Positions 16,004 through 24,168 are shown, numbered from the stretch's first letter. The stretch is DNA of 40,504 bases from an uncultured Ruminococcus sp. (GCF_937915125.1 NZ_CALDMP010000002.1:1-40504); one strand, 5' to 3'. The notes: generated by a model not told the origin, from the sequence alone. Numbers and translations: made by a program.

Positions 16004-16032
16004 ATTATAGCGAAAAAACAAAGAAGTGTCAA
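16004..16032 (-). promoter_or_regulatory. Consensus promoter of the 15.8-kb ncRNA
   Basis: TTGACA (16027-16032), 17 bp, TATAAT (16004-16009): a perfect sigma-A consensus. Transcription would start at or next to the first G of the closing stem (16001). Confidence 0.85.
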
Positions 16033-16092
16033 GTATATTTCAGAATTTTGCGAAAGATAAGAAAAAATACTGTGTTATTTTGTCATTTTTTA

Positions 16093-16140
16093 GGGCAACA
16101 CCGCACAAAGCCGTCAGGCGCTCTCTGTGCGGTGCTGCTT
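16093..16140. repeat. Short (48-bp) fold-back of family A
   Basis: GGGCAACACCGCACAAAG at the left end and GTGCGGTGCTGC at the right end are the family A termini with the interior deleted. It lies 7 bp from the stop of the phosphatase gene and forms a strong hairpin that may serve as its terminator. Confidence 0.75.
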
Positions 16141-16147
16141 TAAAGAA

Positions 16148-16801
16148 TCAGTGATTCTTTAAAATTTCTGTCAGATCAGAAGGGGAGTCCGCCAGATAAA
16201 CAGCCCCAGCCTGTTCCAGTTCCGTCTTTCCCCGGAATCCCCAGGTACAGCCGATAGAATCCATGCCTGCATTCCGGGCGGTCAGAATATCCACATCGGA
16301 ATCGCCGATCATAATGGTCTCCTCCGGCGCAGCACCGCAGGCGGACATGATTTCCAGAAGAATCTCCGGGGACGGCTTTCGGGGACGTGTATCATTGCTG
16401 CCCAGGATCTGGTCAAAACATTCTGTACCAAAGAAGTGCTTCACAATAGTTTCTGCAAATTTATGAGGCTTATTGGTAGCCACAGCCAGCTGCATTCCGC
16501 CGGCTTTCAGGCTGTCCAGCGCTGGGATCATACCGTCATAAGGACGGGTGCAGTCCAGACAGTGTTGTTCATAGTAGGCATAGAACCGGGATAAAAGCTG
16601 TTCCGCCTCTTCTGCCGGTGCACCTGCTGGCAGAGCCCGTTCGCAGAGCTTTTTCACGCCATTGCCCACAAAGTGATAGAATGCCTCCAGAGGATGTGTG
16701 GGATAGTGCATTTCTGTCAGCGTATGATTCACAGCATTTGCCAGATCCTCGATGGAGTTGACCAGAGTTCCATCCAGATCCAAAATTGCCAGTTGATACA
16801 T
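16148..16801 (-). CDS. HAD-family phosphoglycolate phosphatase-like hydrolase
   Basis: A 217-aa haloacid dehalogenase-superfamily phosphatase. Motif I is LDLDGTLVNS with the nucleophilic Asp near residue 8, a helical cap domain covers about 15-85, motif II is VATNKP, motif III is the lysine in RPRKPSP, and motif IV is MIGDSDVDILTARNAGM. This is the Gph/PpaX type, which dephosphorylates phosphoglycolate or related small phosphoesters; the true substrate cannot be read from the sequence. GGAGGGATC precedes the ATG. Family A repeat ends sit on both sides (16093-16140 and 16909-16930), so the gene lies between inverted repeat termini. Confidence 0.88.
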   Translation of the reverse strand: MYQLAILDLDGTLVNSIEDLANAVNHTLTEMHYPTHPLEAFYHFVGNGVKKLCERALPAGAPAEEAEQLLSRFYAYYEQHCLDCTRPYDGMIPALDSLKAGGMQLAVATNKPHKFAETIVKHFFGTECFDQILGSNDTRPRKPSPEILLEIMSACGAAPEETIMIGDSDVDILTARNAGMDSIGCTWGFRGKTELEQAGAVYLADSPSDLTEILKNH

Positions 16802-16869
16802 GAAAGATCCCTCCTAGTTTGAAACGGCTTTCAGCGTTTGCAAAATGCCGTCTCGGATTCACAAGTGAT

Positions 16870-16898
16870 ATTATAGTACAATTCTGAGGGTTTGTCAA
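16870..16898 (-). promoter_or_regulatory. Predicted promoter of the HAD phosphatase gene
   Basis: TTGACA (16893-16898), 17 bp, TATAAT (16870-16875): full consensus. Confidence 0.8.
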
Positions 16899-16908
16899 TT
16901 ATTCTGGT

Positions 16909-16930
16909 GCTTTTTGTGCGGTGTTGCCTT
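16909..16930. repeat. Half copy of family A (right end)
   Basis: CTTTTTGTGCGGTGTTGCCT matches the right terminus of the full-length family A elements; no left half is adjacent. Confidence 0.6.
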
Positions 16931-16988
16931 AGGTTTTCTTTATTATTTTGAAGGGACGGACTTCATTTGGTTTGTTGGGGGCTGATAT

Positions 16989-17023
16989 TTGCGGGCGAAC
17001 ACAGTTCGCCCCCTACAATTTTG
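16989..17023. repeat. Family D small palindrome
   Basis: GCGGGCGAAC and GTTCGCCCCCTAC form an imperfect hairpin of the GTAGGGGCGA type seen several times in the window. Confidence 0.6.
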
Positions 17024-17078
17024 TGAGTTTTATGCTGCTAACATAAAATTGCTTTGTGCAAACACAAACCATCCGACC

Positions 17079-17107
17079 TTGACATTTTTCCCGAAAATCA
17101 GTATAAT
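17079..17107 (+). promoter_or_regulatory. Consensus promoter of the aldo/keto reductase gene
   Basis: TTGACA (17079-17084), 17 bp, TATAAT (17102-17107). Confidence 0.85.
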
Positions 17108-17162
17108 GATGAAAAAGTAAATCAAGCGAAAGCTGTATATCCTGCGAAAGGTCGTGTTTAAT

Positions 17163-18173
17163 ATGACATATACTCCCAACCCCACACGCTATGACACCAT
17201 GGAATACCGCCGCTGCGGAAAAAGCGGTTTGAAGCTGCCCCTGCTTTCCCTGGGACTGTGGCACAATTTCGGCGATACCAACAGTCTGGAGCACATGGAA
17301 GCTCTCTGCCGTACTGCCTTCGACAATGGGATTACCCATTTTGACCTGGCGAACAACTATGGTCCTCCGGCAGGTGCCGCGGAACGCAATTTCGGACGGA
17401 TTCTGAAAACTACCTTTGCCGGCTGCCGGGACGAACTGGTCATCAGCACCAAGGCAGGTTATGATATGTGGCAGGGTCCTTATGGCAATTTCGGCAGCCG
17501 AAAGTATCTGCTGGCAAGTCTGGATCAGAGCTTGAAGCGGCTGGGTCTGGACTATGTGGACATCTTCTATCATCACCGTCCTGACCCGGAGACGCCCCTG
17601 GAGGAAACTATGGGCGCACTGGCGCAGGCAGTCCAAAGCGGAAAGGCGCTCTATGTAGGGCTTTCCAACTATGACGGCGAGACCATGCGCCGTGCTGCCG
17701 CCATTCTGGGAGAACTGCACTGCCCGTTTATCATCAACCAGAACCGCTATTCCATGCTGGATCGTACCGTGGAACAAAACGGACTTCTGGATGGCTGCGC
17801 AGACCTGGAAAAAGGGCTTATCATTTACAGCCCTCTGGAGCAGGGACTGCTGACAGACCGCTATCTTCACGGCACGATTCCCGAGGACAGCCGCATCCGG
17901 ACAGACGGACGGTTTCTCAGTGAAAAGCAGCTGACACCGGAACGATTGGCGCAGCTGAAACAGCTTCAGGAAATCGCAGCAGCACGGGGACAGAGTCTGG
18001 CACAGCTGGCACTCTGCTGGATCCTGCGGCAGAAAGCGGTCACCACTGTGCTGGTGGGTGCATCCCGACCGGAACAGCTTCTGGACAGTTTGCAGATCGT
18101 GGGACAAGCTCCGCTGACAGAGGATGAACTGAAAGCAGTGGATGCGATATTATTCACGCAAATCAATTTTTAA
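17163..18173 (+). CDS. YghZ-type aldo/keto reductase
   Basis: A 336-aa NADPH-dependent TIM-barrel oxidoreductase. It follows the pattern of Escherichia coli YghZ (L-glyceraldehyde 3-phosphate reductase, also active on methylglyoxal) almost throughout: RRCGKSGLKLPLLSLGLWHN, GITHFDLANNYGPPAGAAE with the catalytic Asp and Tyr, the lysine in ISTKAGYDMW, SRKYLLASLDQSLKRLGLD, YVDIFYHHRPD and the cofactor-binding LVGASRPEQL. ATG 17163 is preferred, with AAAGG about 11 bases upstream; the in-frame GTG at 17154 is only two bases from that site. Monocistronic, ending before a perfect family D hairpin. A role in detoxifying reactive aldehydes is inferred from the family. Confidence 0.92.
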   Translation: MTYTPNPTRYDTMEYRRCGKSGLKLPLLSLGLWHNFGDTNSLEHMEALCRTAFDNGITHFDLANNYGPPAGAAERNFGRILKTTFAGCRDELVISTKAGYDMWQGPYGNFGSRKYLLASLDQSLKRLGLDYVDIFYHHRPDPETPLEETMGALAQAVQSGKALYVGLSNYDGETMRRAAAILGELHCPFIINQNRYSMLDRTVEQNGLLDGCADLEKGLIIYSPLEQGLLTDRYLHGTIPEDSRIRTDGRFLSEKQLTPERLAQLKQLQEIAAARGQSLAQLALCWILRQKAVTTVLVGASRPEQLLDSLQIVGQAPLTEDELKAVDAILFTQINF

Positions 18174-18201
18174 ATTGCATGCTGTAAAATGAATCATTTT
18201 A

Positions 18202-18230
18202 TGTAGGGGCGACCAATGGTCGCCCCTACA
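18202..18230. repeat. Family D perfect palindrome, possible terminator
   Basis: TGTAGGGGCGACC (18202-18214) and its exact complement (18218-18230) form a 13-bp stem with a 3-nt loop, 29 bp after the reductase stop. There is no T-run, so its role in termination is uncertain. Confidence 0.8.
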
Positions 18231-18282
18231 ATAATCCATATTTCACAAAAAATTGATTTAAGTGGATATTTTTGAGAATATC

Positions 18283-18311
18283 TTGACAGTATTTTCTGCT
18301 TGTGCTATAAT
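18283..18311 (+). promoter_or_regulatory. Consensus promoter of the SPFH gene
   Basis: TTGACA (18283-18288), 17 bp, TATAAT (18306-18311). Confidence 0.85.
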
Positions 18312-18357
18312 AGACAAAATACAACAATTTTTTATCAGAAACAGAAAGGAAAATAGT

Positions 18358-19209
18358 ATGAAAAAGGCGAAAATCGGAATTATTGCAGGTGCGGCTGTAC
18401 TGATTTTACTGATCCTCTGTTTTGGCACGATCACCATTGTGCCGGCAGGACATTCCGGCGTGATTGTGACGTTCGGAAAGGTCAGCGAACGTGTGCTGGA
18501 TGAGGGAATGCATTTTAAGATTCCTTTTGCCCAGCAAGTGATCATGATGAACAACAAGATCCAGAAAACTGAAGTGGATTCCAACAGCGTATCCCGGGAT
18601 CTGCAAACCGTTTCCAGCGGTGTTGCCATCAACTATCATATTACAAAGGATGCATCGGCGGAGATTTACCAGAATATTGGTGAGCAGTATGCAGACACTG
18701 TGCTCCAGCCGGCGATTCAGGAGGCTGTGAAAGCTGTCACTGCACAGTATACCGCCGAGGAACTCATCACAAAGCGGTCAGCGGTGGGAGATGAGATCGG
18801 GGAGACACTTTCCAACAAGGTGTCGGAATACGGTATTCTCATCGACAAGTTCAATATCGTAAACTTCGATTTCTCTGCGGAATTCAATGCCGCCATTGAA
18901 CAGAAGCAGGTAGCAGAACAGAACAAGCTCCGTGCAGAGACCGAAAAGGAACAGCAGATCATTGAGGCAGAGGCTGCTGCAGAACAAAAGGTCATCGCAG
19001 CAGAGGCAGAAGCAGATGCCATTCGCAAAAAGGCAGAGGCAGAAGCGGAAGCCAACAAGAAGATCAATGCTTCGCTGAACCAGAATGTGCTGCGGTATCA
19101 GCAGATCGACAAGTGGGACGGCAAGTATCCCAGTGTGGTCTCTTCGGATTCTTCCATTCTGGTGGATATTCCGGTTGAGGATACTACAGAAGCGGCTGGT
19201 GCAAATTAA
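18358..19209 (+). CDS. SPFH/Band 7 (prohibitin-like) membrane protein
   Basis: A 283-aa membrane scaffold protein. One N-terminal membrane helix (about 5-26) is followed by the PHB domain (about 27-190), with IVPAGHSGVIVTFGKVSE, LDEGMHFKIPF and an LQTVSSGVAINYHI segment that are typical of prohibitin-like members. A long Ala/Glu/Lys coiled coil spans about 175-240 (KQVAEQNKLRAETEKEQQ), then a short tail. Such proteins form large ring oligomers that organise membrane microdomains and modulate proteases such as FtsH. AGAAAGGAAAATAGT precedes the ATG. No NfeD-type partner is present. Monocistronic with its own terminator. Confidence 0.9.
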   Translation: MKKAKIGIIAGAAVLILLILCFGTITIVPAGHSGVIVTFGKVSERVLDEGMHFKIPFAQQVIMMNNKIQKTEVDSNSVSRDLQTVSSGVAINYHITKDASAEIYQNIGEQYADTVLQPAIQEAVKAVTAQYTAEELITKRSAVGDEIGETLSNKVSEYGILIDKFNIVNFDFSAEFNAAIEQKQVAEQNKLRAETEKEQQIIEAEAAAEQKVIAAEAEADAIRKKAEAEAEANKKINASLNQNVLRYQQIDKWDGKYPSVVSSDSSILVDIPVEDTTEAAGAN

Positions 19210-19236
19210 CATTTAAATTATTCATTGTTGTTAAAA

Positions 19237-19265
19237 GGACGAATGCGCAGTTCGTCCTTTTATAT
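19237..19265 (+). terminator. Rho-independent terminator after the SPFH gene
   Basis: The stem GGACGAA (19237-19243) and TTCGTCC (19251-19257) is extended by A-T pairs and followed by TTTTATATTTT. Confidence 0.8.
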
Positions 19266-19326
19266 TTTGTTTGAAAATAGTATCGTGTTATAAATAACGG
19301 CTTTTCTTATTTCTTTTGATGATATC

Positions 19327-19355
19327 TTGACATTTAAGTTGAAATATGGTATAAT
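19327..19355 (+). promoter_or_regulatory. Consensus promoter of the DUF4230 gene
   Basis: TTGACA (19327-19332), 17 bp, TATAAT (19350-19355). Confidence 0.85.
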
Positions 19356-19412
19356 AATTTATACAAATTCGATGCTATTTTCAACGAAAATCAAAGGAAA
19401 AGGAAGATTATT

Positions 19413-20132
19413 GTGGAAAAGAAGAGTAGAAAGCAATTGATTACTGCAAAGATAAAAAAGTATTTAAAAAAGATAAAGGGCTTTCTTAAAGTAGCATTAC
19501 CTTTAGCTATAGGAATTGTAATAGGAGTTGTTGCAAGTCCAATTTTATCATCTTCGAAAAATGAAGACGCAAAACCAACAATTGTAAATATAGATGAAAC
19601 TATTAAAACACAGGAGGAGAATGAAAGTATTCTCATTACAGTTTCAAATGTTAAAAAAATTATAAGTCCAGCAAGCGAACTTACTTCAACAAAGTATTAT
19701 TATAAAGATGCGGATTCATTTGAGGATAGTAAAGAATTTATGGATATAAAGTTGCCGCTTACTACAAATAAAGTTGTTTTTACATATGAAGGTGTTATCA
19801 ATATAGGAATTGATTTATCTGAAGTTAGCATTACGGACATAGACAATGAAAACCAAAGAATCACTATAAGAATGCCAGATGTAAAAATTTTGTCTCATGA
19901 AGTTGATATGTCTTCATTTGAATTTCCATTTGAAGATTATTCTATATTCAATGAAACACAAATGGGCGACTATACGCAATTAATTGAAGAGATAAAGAAG
20001 AATAAAGAAGAGAAAATTAGTTCAGATTCTGAAATTATGGAGAATACAAGGGAAAATGCGGAAAATGTCATTCGCAGTTTTTTGAAAACCGCTGAAATGA
20101 CAAAAGACTATAACATTATTTTTACGAATTAA
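19413..20132 (+). CDS. DUF4230 family membrane-anchored protein
   Basis: A 239-aa protein with a very basic N-terminus (1-24), one membrane helix (about 26-46, ALPLAIGIVIGVVASPIL) and an extracytoplasmic DUF4230 domain. That domain has LTSTKYYYKD, VVFTYEGVINIGIDLSEV and ITIRMPDVKILSHEVD, followed by a Lys/Glu-rich helix. The function of the family is unknown. The start is GTG at 19413 with AAGGAAG about 8 bases upstream. The gene is visibly richer in A+T than its neighbours, uses many AAA, ATT and TTA codons, and shares that composition with the next small gene, so both look recently acquired. Confidence 0.75.
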   Translation: MEKKSRKQLITAKIKKYLKKIKGFLKVALPLAIGIVIGVVASPILSSSKNEDAKPTIVNIDETIKTQEENESILITVSNVKKIISPASELTSTKYYYKDADSFEDSKEFMDIKLPLTTNKVVFTYEGVINIGIDLSEVSITDIDNENQRITIRMPDVKILSHEVDMSSFEFPFEDYSIFNETQMGDYTQLIEEIKKNKEEKISSDSEIMENTRENAENVIRSFLKTAEMTKDYNIIFTN

Positions 20133-20144
20133 GGAGGGAACATC

Positions 20145-20300
20145 ATGCCAATTCGTTTATTATTTATTATAATTGCATTGATTGGTGCTACTGTATTATT
20201 TCTTGGGATAAAGTTGAAAAAACTAAAGCCGCTTTTGATTATTGTTGGAATAGTAGTATTTATTTTTGGAGCTTATGGGGTGTTTACTTCATTTCTTTGA
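20145..20300 (+). CDS. 51-aa two-helix membrane protein
   Basis: A small reading frame 12 bp after the DUF4230 stop with an excellent site (AAGGAGGGAACATC before the ATG). It starts MPIRLLFIIIALIGATVL and has two hydrophobic helices (about 4-22 and 30-47) separated by a basic turn KLKKLKP, and so is predicted to be a membrane hairpin. The AT-rich composition matches the DUF4230 gene. I do not recognise a family; close coupling suggests a partner of the DUF4230 protein. Confidence 0.7.
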   Translation: MPIRLLFIIIALIGATVLFLGIKLKKLKPLLIIVGIVVFIFGAYGVFTSFL

Positions 20301-20315
20301 TTTCAATAAAACTGG

Positions 20316-20350
20316 TGCGGCAGGTGAATATCGCCTTGCCGCATTTGTTT
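20316..20350 (+). terminator. Terminator of the DUF4230 unit
   Basis: TGCGGCAGG (20316-20324) pairs with CCTTGCCGCA (20334-20343) with a one-base bulge, followed by TTTGTTTTC. Confidence 0.65.
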
Positions 20351-20368
20351 TCATAAGGATGTGTTACG

Positions 20369-21079
20369 ATGTTGGAGTCTCTGCGCACCAAATTGAAAGG
20401 ATATGCCGGGGAACGAACGGTTTCCCGCCGTTTGCACCGGCTTTCCCGCCGTTCCTATATTGTACTGGACGATCTCATGCTGCTGACGGGAAAGCGGCTC
20501 ACCCAGATCGACCATATCGTGGTCTCGGTCTATGGCATTTTTGTCATTGAAACGAAAAATTATCAGGGTCGTATCCATGGCAGTGACCGGTCGGAATACT
20601 GGACCCAGGAACTGCATGAGAAAAAGTATCCCTTTCGCAATCCCTTCCGGCAGAATTACGCCCACATCCAGGCTCTGAAATCTTTGTTGGATCTGGAAAA
20701 GGATGACATGTTTATTTCCATGGCGGCTTTTTCGGATAGGGCAGAACTGAATGTGAACACGGAGCAGGAACTGGTACATTTTTCAAAACTGCGCCGTGCC
20801 ATCCGCACTTATCGGCATACGATTTTTGCCTGGGATACGGTGCAGTACATGGCGGGCACCATTCTCTGTGCCAATGTGGACTCCAAAACAGCCCGGAAAC
20901 AGCATCTGGATCAGATCGACAGCGAGATCGCCTATCAGAATTTTGCCCTGCGGAATGGACTCTGTCCCCGGTGCGGCGGTACTTTATTGCTTCGACACGG
21001 CGCCTACGGCGATTTCTATGGATGCAGCCGTTTTCCGGAGTGCCGCTATACACTGCGTGCAGAAGAGGAACAGGAATGA
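20369..21079 (+). CDS. NERD-domain protein with C-terminal topoisomerase-type zinc ribbon
   Basis: A 236-aa protein. The N-terminal NERD (nuclease-related) domain covers about 10-125, with AGERTVSRRLHRL, the Asp of QIDHIVVS and the E-x-K of VIETKNYQGRIHG, matching the PD-(D/E)xK-type core. The C-terminus (about 195-230) is a four-Cys zinc ribbon of the topoisomerase I type (CPRCGG and CSRFPEC). No membrane helix. Family members are thought to process or bind DNA, but no substrate is established. AAGGATG lies about 9 bases before the ATG. It sits between two hairpin or promoter regions and seems monocistronic. Confidence 0.85.
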   Translation: MLESLRTKLKGYAGERTVSRRLHRLSRRSYIVLDDLMLLTGKRLTQIDHIVVSVYGIFVIETKNYQGRIHGSDRSEYWTQELHEKKYPFRNPFRQNYAHIQALKSLLDLEKDDMFISMAAFSDRAELNVNTEQELVHFSKLRRAIRTYRHTIFAWDTVQYMAGTILCANVDSKTARKQHLDQIDSEIAYQNFALRNGLCPRCGGTLLLRHGAYGDFYGCSRFPECRYTLRAEEEQE

Positions 21080-21125
21080 GAGCTATTTCTTTTTGTACTT
21101 TTTTGATAAAAATGCAAAAAAGTTC

Positions 21126-21154
21126 TTGCAATCAGCTATCAGATATGTTATACT
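21126..21154 (+). promoter_or_regulatory. Predicted promoter of the LacI-fold/GGDEF gene
   Basis: TTGCAA (21126-21131), 17 bp, TATACT (21149-21154). Confidence 0.7.
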
Positions 21155-21259
21155 AAAAGAAGATTTTTGGAAATGGACGTGTGGACTTTTGTAGTCACAT
21201 TTGCCTGGTATACCGCAATTTGAAATTTTTTTGGAACGGATGAACTGAAGGAGTCAAAA

Positions 21260-23569
21260 ATGGCTGAGAAGAAACGGTATCAAATTGGTTTAATGATACA
21301 CCACCTAGAAAATGAATATGCCACAGAGGTTCTGAAAGGTGCAATTACGGCGGCAGAAGAACTGGACGTGAATCTGATCCTTCTTCCAGGACGTGGTATC
21401 AATGCGGTGGAAGATGATGAAAAGTATTCTATTTATGATTATCAGTACAATGTGATCTATAGCTATGTCTCTTCACAGAATCTGGATGCACTGATCGTAT
21501 CTGCCGGAACTGTTGGATCTTATATCAGCCAGAAAGAAATGATCCAGTTTTTAGACAGCTACGGTGATCTTCCCATTCTGACTATGGAAGTCGAATATCC
21601 GGGCTATCCCTGCATTCATTTTAATACCAATGGTATGAAGCTTGCAGTAGATCATCTGATCCGCCGGCACGGATGCCGCAAGATCGGCTATGTTTCTGGT
21701 CCCATGGGGAATGCAGACGCGATGGATCGTCTCCATTGTTATCAGGCATCACTGGAGGAAAATAAGATCCCTTATGACAGTACCATGGTTGTATACGGAA
21801 ACTTTTCGGAATCATCCGATGATGAGGTACGTGCGCTTCTGGATGCGCATCCTGATCTGGAGGCAGTTTGCTTTGCCAATGATAAAATGTGCATCGGCGG
21901 CTATCATGTGTTCCAGGAACGCGGTCTGAAAGTGGGAAAAGACATTCTTGTGACCGGATTTGATGACTCGGAGGTTGCCACCAGCTTAAAGCCGATGCTG
22001 ACCACCATCCGTACCAACGTCAGCGATATGGGATATCGGGCAATGTGCGGCGCAGTGGAACTGATTCAAACGGGAAGCACTCGCAGCCTCACTCTGGATT
22101 CGCGGCTGATCATACGGGAATCCTGCGGCAGTACAGCAGAACGGGAAATCTCACCGGAACAGATCCGGGAAATGGCAAAAAATCATGCCGCAAAACAGAT
22201 CGTCTCCGCAATTTTTTATAAATATATCGGTGACGTGGAAAGTCTGAAAAAAACGGAATTTGTTAAAGTAGTGGAAAAACTTCTGGAGCAGGAATTTGAG
22301 GAGATCAGCACAGATCAGAAGCTGGATGCTGCTGCATATGAAAGGGCAATTGAGCAGCTTTTCCAGCAGACGGACGAGATCCGGATTCAGATTCCTCTGC
22401 TGAAAAAGATTATGCTGTATGCAAGAGACCTGGCGCTGCTTCTCTGCGAAGGAAATCCGGAAAATTATCTGGCAACAGAACAAATCTATAGTGCGTTTAT
22501 CAATCATCTGTTGGATTACAGCATGCAGCAGCTGTATATTTTGCGCACCAATCTGGTTTACAGCAATTTTCTCATCAGCAATATCAATAAGGATATGATG
22601 ATCAATTGCAGTGATGAGGAAAAAAGTTTCTTTTCCATCGTCAAGAATCTGTATCGCGTCAATTTCAGGAGCAGTTATATTTACATCTTCCGGGTTCCTG
22701 TGGTGCATTATCAATATGAAACGTGGAACATCCCGGACGATCTCTATCTGAAGTCCTATCATATCGGAAAAAATCTTCAAAAGCTGGAACCGCCGGAACA
22801 GCGGGTTTCCATTTTTGATTGTATTGACAATGAACACATGCCGAAGGATCGCAGATACACCTTTGTTATGGTGCCCCTGTTTTCCAATGAGGAACAGTAT
22901 GGTCTGTTTGTCTGCGAACTGGATCTGAACCATTTTTCCCAGATCTATTCCGTTGCGCCGCAGATCTGTTCTGCCATCAAGATGACACGTCTGGTGAAGG
23001 AACTGGAAGGCGACCTGGAAGAGGCAAGGTATGATAACCGGAGACTGGAGCAGATGTCCGATTCCGATGAACTGACCGGCGCCTATAACCGGCGCGGGTT
23101 CTACCGGTTTGCGAATATGCTTCTGGAAAGTCCGGAATCTGCGGGAAAGACCGGCATTCTGCTGCTGGGCGACCTGGACAATCTGAAAATTATCAACGAT
23201 ACCTTCGGTCACAACGAGGGTGACCATGCCCTCAAGACCTGCATACATTATCTGAATACCTGCGTGCCGCTGCTGGATGTTATCGGCAGAATCGGCGGCG
23301 ATGAATTTGCAGCCTTTGTTATGGTGGACGATGGTGACGCAAATGCAGCAATGCAGGAGATCTATGACTGCATCAAAAAGACAGCACGGCTGTATAATGC
23401 CGAAAGCGAGAAACCATATAATATTACCATCAGTCTTGGTATGTATGCGGTGCAATGCGCACCGGGCATGAAAGCGCAGAGCTATGTGAAATTTGCAGAC
23501 GAAGCGCTTTATGAGGACAAGAAGAACAAAAATCGTATTGTGATCAAGCCCATAAAGGATCGGGCATAA
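21260..23569 (+). CDS. Cytosolic diguanylate cyclase with LacI-fold ligand-binding domain
   Basis: A 769-aa fusion. Residues 5-290 are a LacI/periplasmic-binding-protein type I domain (YQIGLMIHHLENEYATEVLKG in the first strand and helix, later AVCFANDKMCIGGYHVFQERG, VTGFDDSEVATSLKPMLTTI), without a DNA-binding helix-turn-helix and without a signal peptide. A helical linker (300-440) leads into a GAF-like region (about 450-590), a short coiled coil, and a C-terminal GGDEF domain (about 600-765). The cyclase signature GGDEF is intact at 679-683 and the metal aspartate is present in LLGDLDNLKIINDTFGHNEG. No R-x-x-D inhibitory site is visible just before it. It should synthesise c-di-GMP in response to a small molecule, probably a sugar (inference). 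AAGGAGTCAAAA precedes the ATG. Confidence 0.9.
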   Translation: MAEKKRYQIGLMIHHLENEYATEVLKGAITAAEELDVNLILLPGRGINAVEDDEKYSIYDYQYNVIYSYVSSQNLDALIVSAGTVGSYISQKEMIQFLDSYGDLPILTMEVEYPGYPCIHFNTNGMKLAVDHLIRRHGCRKIGYVSGPMGNADAMDRLHCYQASLEENKIPYDSTMVVYGNFSESSDDEVRALLDAHPDLEAVCFANDKMCIGGYHVFQERGLKVGKDILVTGFDDSEVATSLKPMLTTIRTNVSDMGYRAMCGAVELIQTGSTRSLTLDSRLIIRESCGSTAEREISPEQIREMAKNHAAKQIVSAIFYKYIGDVESLKKTEFVKVVEKLLEQEFEEISTDQKLDAAAYERAIEQLFQQTDEIRIQIPLLKKIMLYARDLALLLCEGNPENYLATEQIYSAFINHLLDYSMQQLYILRTNLVYSNFLISNINKDMMINCSDEEKSFFSIVKNLYRVNFRSSYIYIFRVPVVHYQYETWNIPDDLYLKSYHIGKNLQKLEPPEQRVSIFDCIDNEHMPKDRRYTFVMVPLFSNEEQYGLFVCELDLNHFSQIYSVAPQICSAIKMTRLVKELEGDLEEARYDNRRLEQMSDSDELTGAYNRRGFYRFANMLLESPESAGKTGILLLGDLDNLKIINDTFGHNEGDHALKTCIHYLNTCVPLLDVIGRIGGDEFAAFVMVDDGDANAAMQEIYDCIKKTARLYNAESEKPYNITISLGMYAVQCAPGMKAQSYVKFADEALYEDKKNKNRIVIKPIKDRA

Positions 23570-23573
23570 GAAA

Positions 23574-23617
23574 ACCGCACAAGTTGTTTTTTCAGCGTAC
23601 TTGTGCGGTTTTTTTTG
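23574..23617. terminator. Bidirectional terminator between the cyclase and Rrf2 genes
   Basis: The 11-bp stem ACCGCACAAGT (23574-23584) and ACTTGTGCGGT (23599-23609) is followed by eight T on the plus strand and flanked by AAAA on the other side. The arms resemble the family A terminus ACCGCACAAAG. Confidence 0.85.
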
Positions 23618-23646
23618 TGCAGATAAAGCTGTCATGAACGTTGGCC

Positions 23647-24075
23647 TTAAATGCAGAAATCGTTCCCGGCAGCGTTGTCAATCATGTCCTGTAGTGTGAT
23701 GCCGTCCAGATAGTTGTTGATGGTCTGGTACAGCCCTTTCCATACCGGAATGGTCAGGCATTGCTCCGACCGGGGACAGTCAACGTCACCGTATTGGATA
23801 CACGCCACCGGAGAGAGACTGCCTTCTGTAATGCGCAGAATTTCGCCTACGGTATATTCTGAGGGCTTTCTGGAAAGCATATAACCGCCCTGATATCCCC
23901 GGTTCGTGCGAAGCAGGTTGGATTTTGTCAGCAGCGGAACGATCTGTTCCAGATATTTCTTGGAGACTTCCTGCCGCTCTGCAATATCTTTCAGCGCAAT
24001 GAAACCATCGTTCTGATGCGCAGAGAGATCCAGCATCATCCGCAGGGCATAGCGGCCTTTTGTTGAAATTTTCAT
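23647..24075 (-). CDS. Rrf2-family transcriptional regulator, possible Fe-S sensor
   Basis: A 142-aa winged-helix regulator: MKISTKGRYALRMMLDLSAH, the recognition region LKDIAERQEVSKKYLEQIVP, and the wing NRGYQGGYMLSRKPSEYTVGEIL. Three cysteines follow in an IscR-like arrangement (C-x8-C-x5-C, in ACIQYGDVDC and SEQC), which may hold an Fe-S cluster. IscR-like members control Fe-S assembly, and CymR-like members control cysteine metabolism. No iscS or sulfur gene is adjacent in this window, so the regulon is open. AAAGGAAAAAGCC precedes the ATG. It is divergent from the pyruvate formate-lyase operon across 820 bp; control of that operon is possible but unproven. Confidence 0.9.
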   Translation of the reverse strand: MKISTKGRYALRMMLDLSAHQNDGFIALKDIAERQEVSKKYLEQIVPLLTKSNLLRTNRGYQGGYMLSRKPSEYTVGEILRITEGSLSPVACIQYGDVDCPRSEQCLTIPVWKGLYQTINNYLDGITLQDMIDNAAGNDFCI

Positions 24076-24139
24076 GGCTTTTTCCTTTCGTAAAAATGTA
24101 TGACATTTGAGCGCATAGGGATTTTGTTTTAATACTACT

Positions 24140-24168
24140 ATTATAACATAGGTTTAGTAGGTTTTCAA
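24140..24168 (-). promoter_or_regulatory. Predicted rrf2 promoter with possible self-operator
   Basis: TTGAAA (24163-24168), 17 bp, TATAAT (24140-24145). The spacer and -10 region contain TACTA and TAGTA half-sites in inverted order, a candidate autoregulatory site. Confidence 0.65.

Noticed and set aside
15638..16004. Small plus-strand frames across the 15.8-kb RNA
   Set aside because: No ribosome sites; the opposite strand carries a perfect promoter and terminator that define a non-coding RNA.
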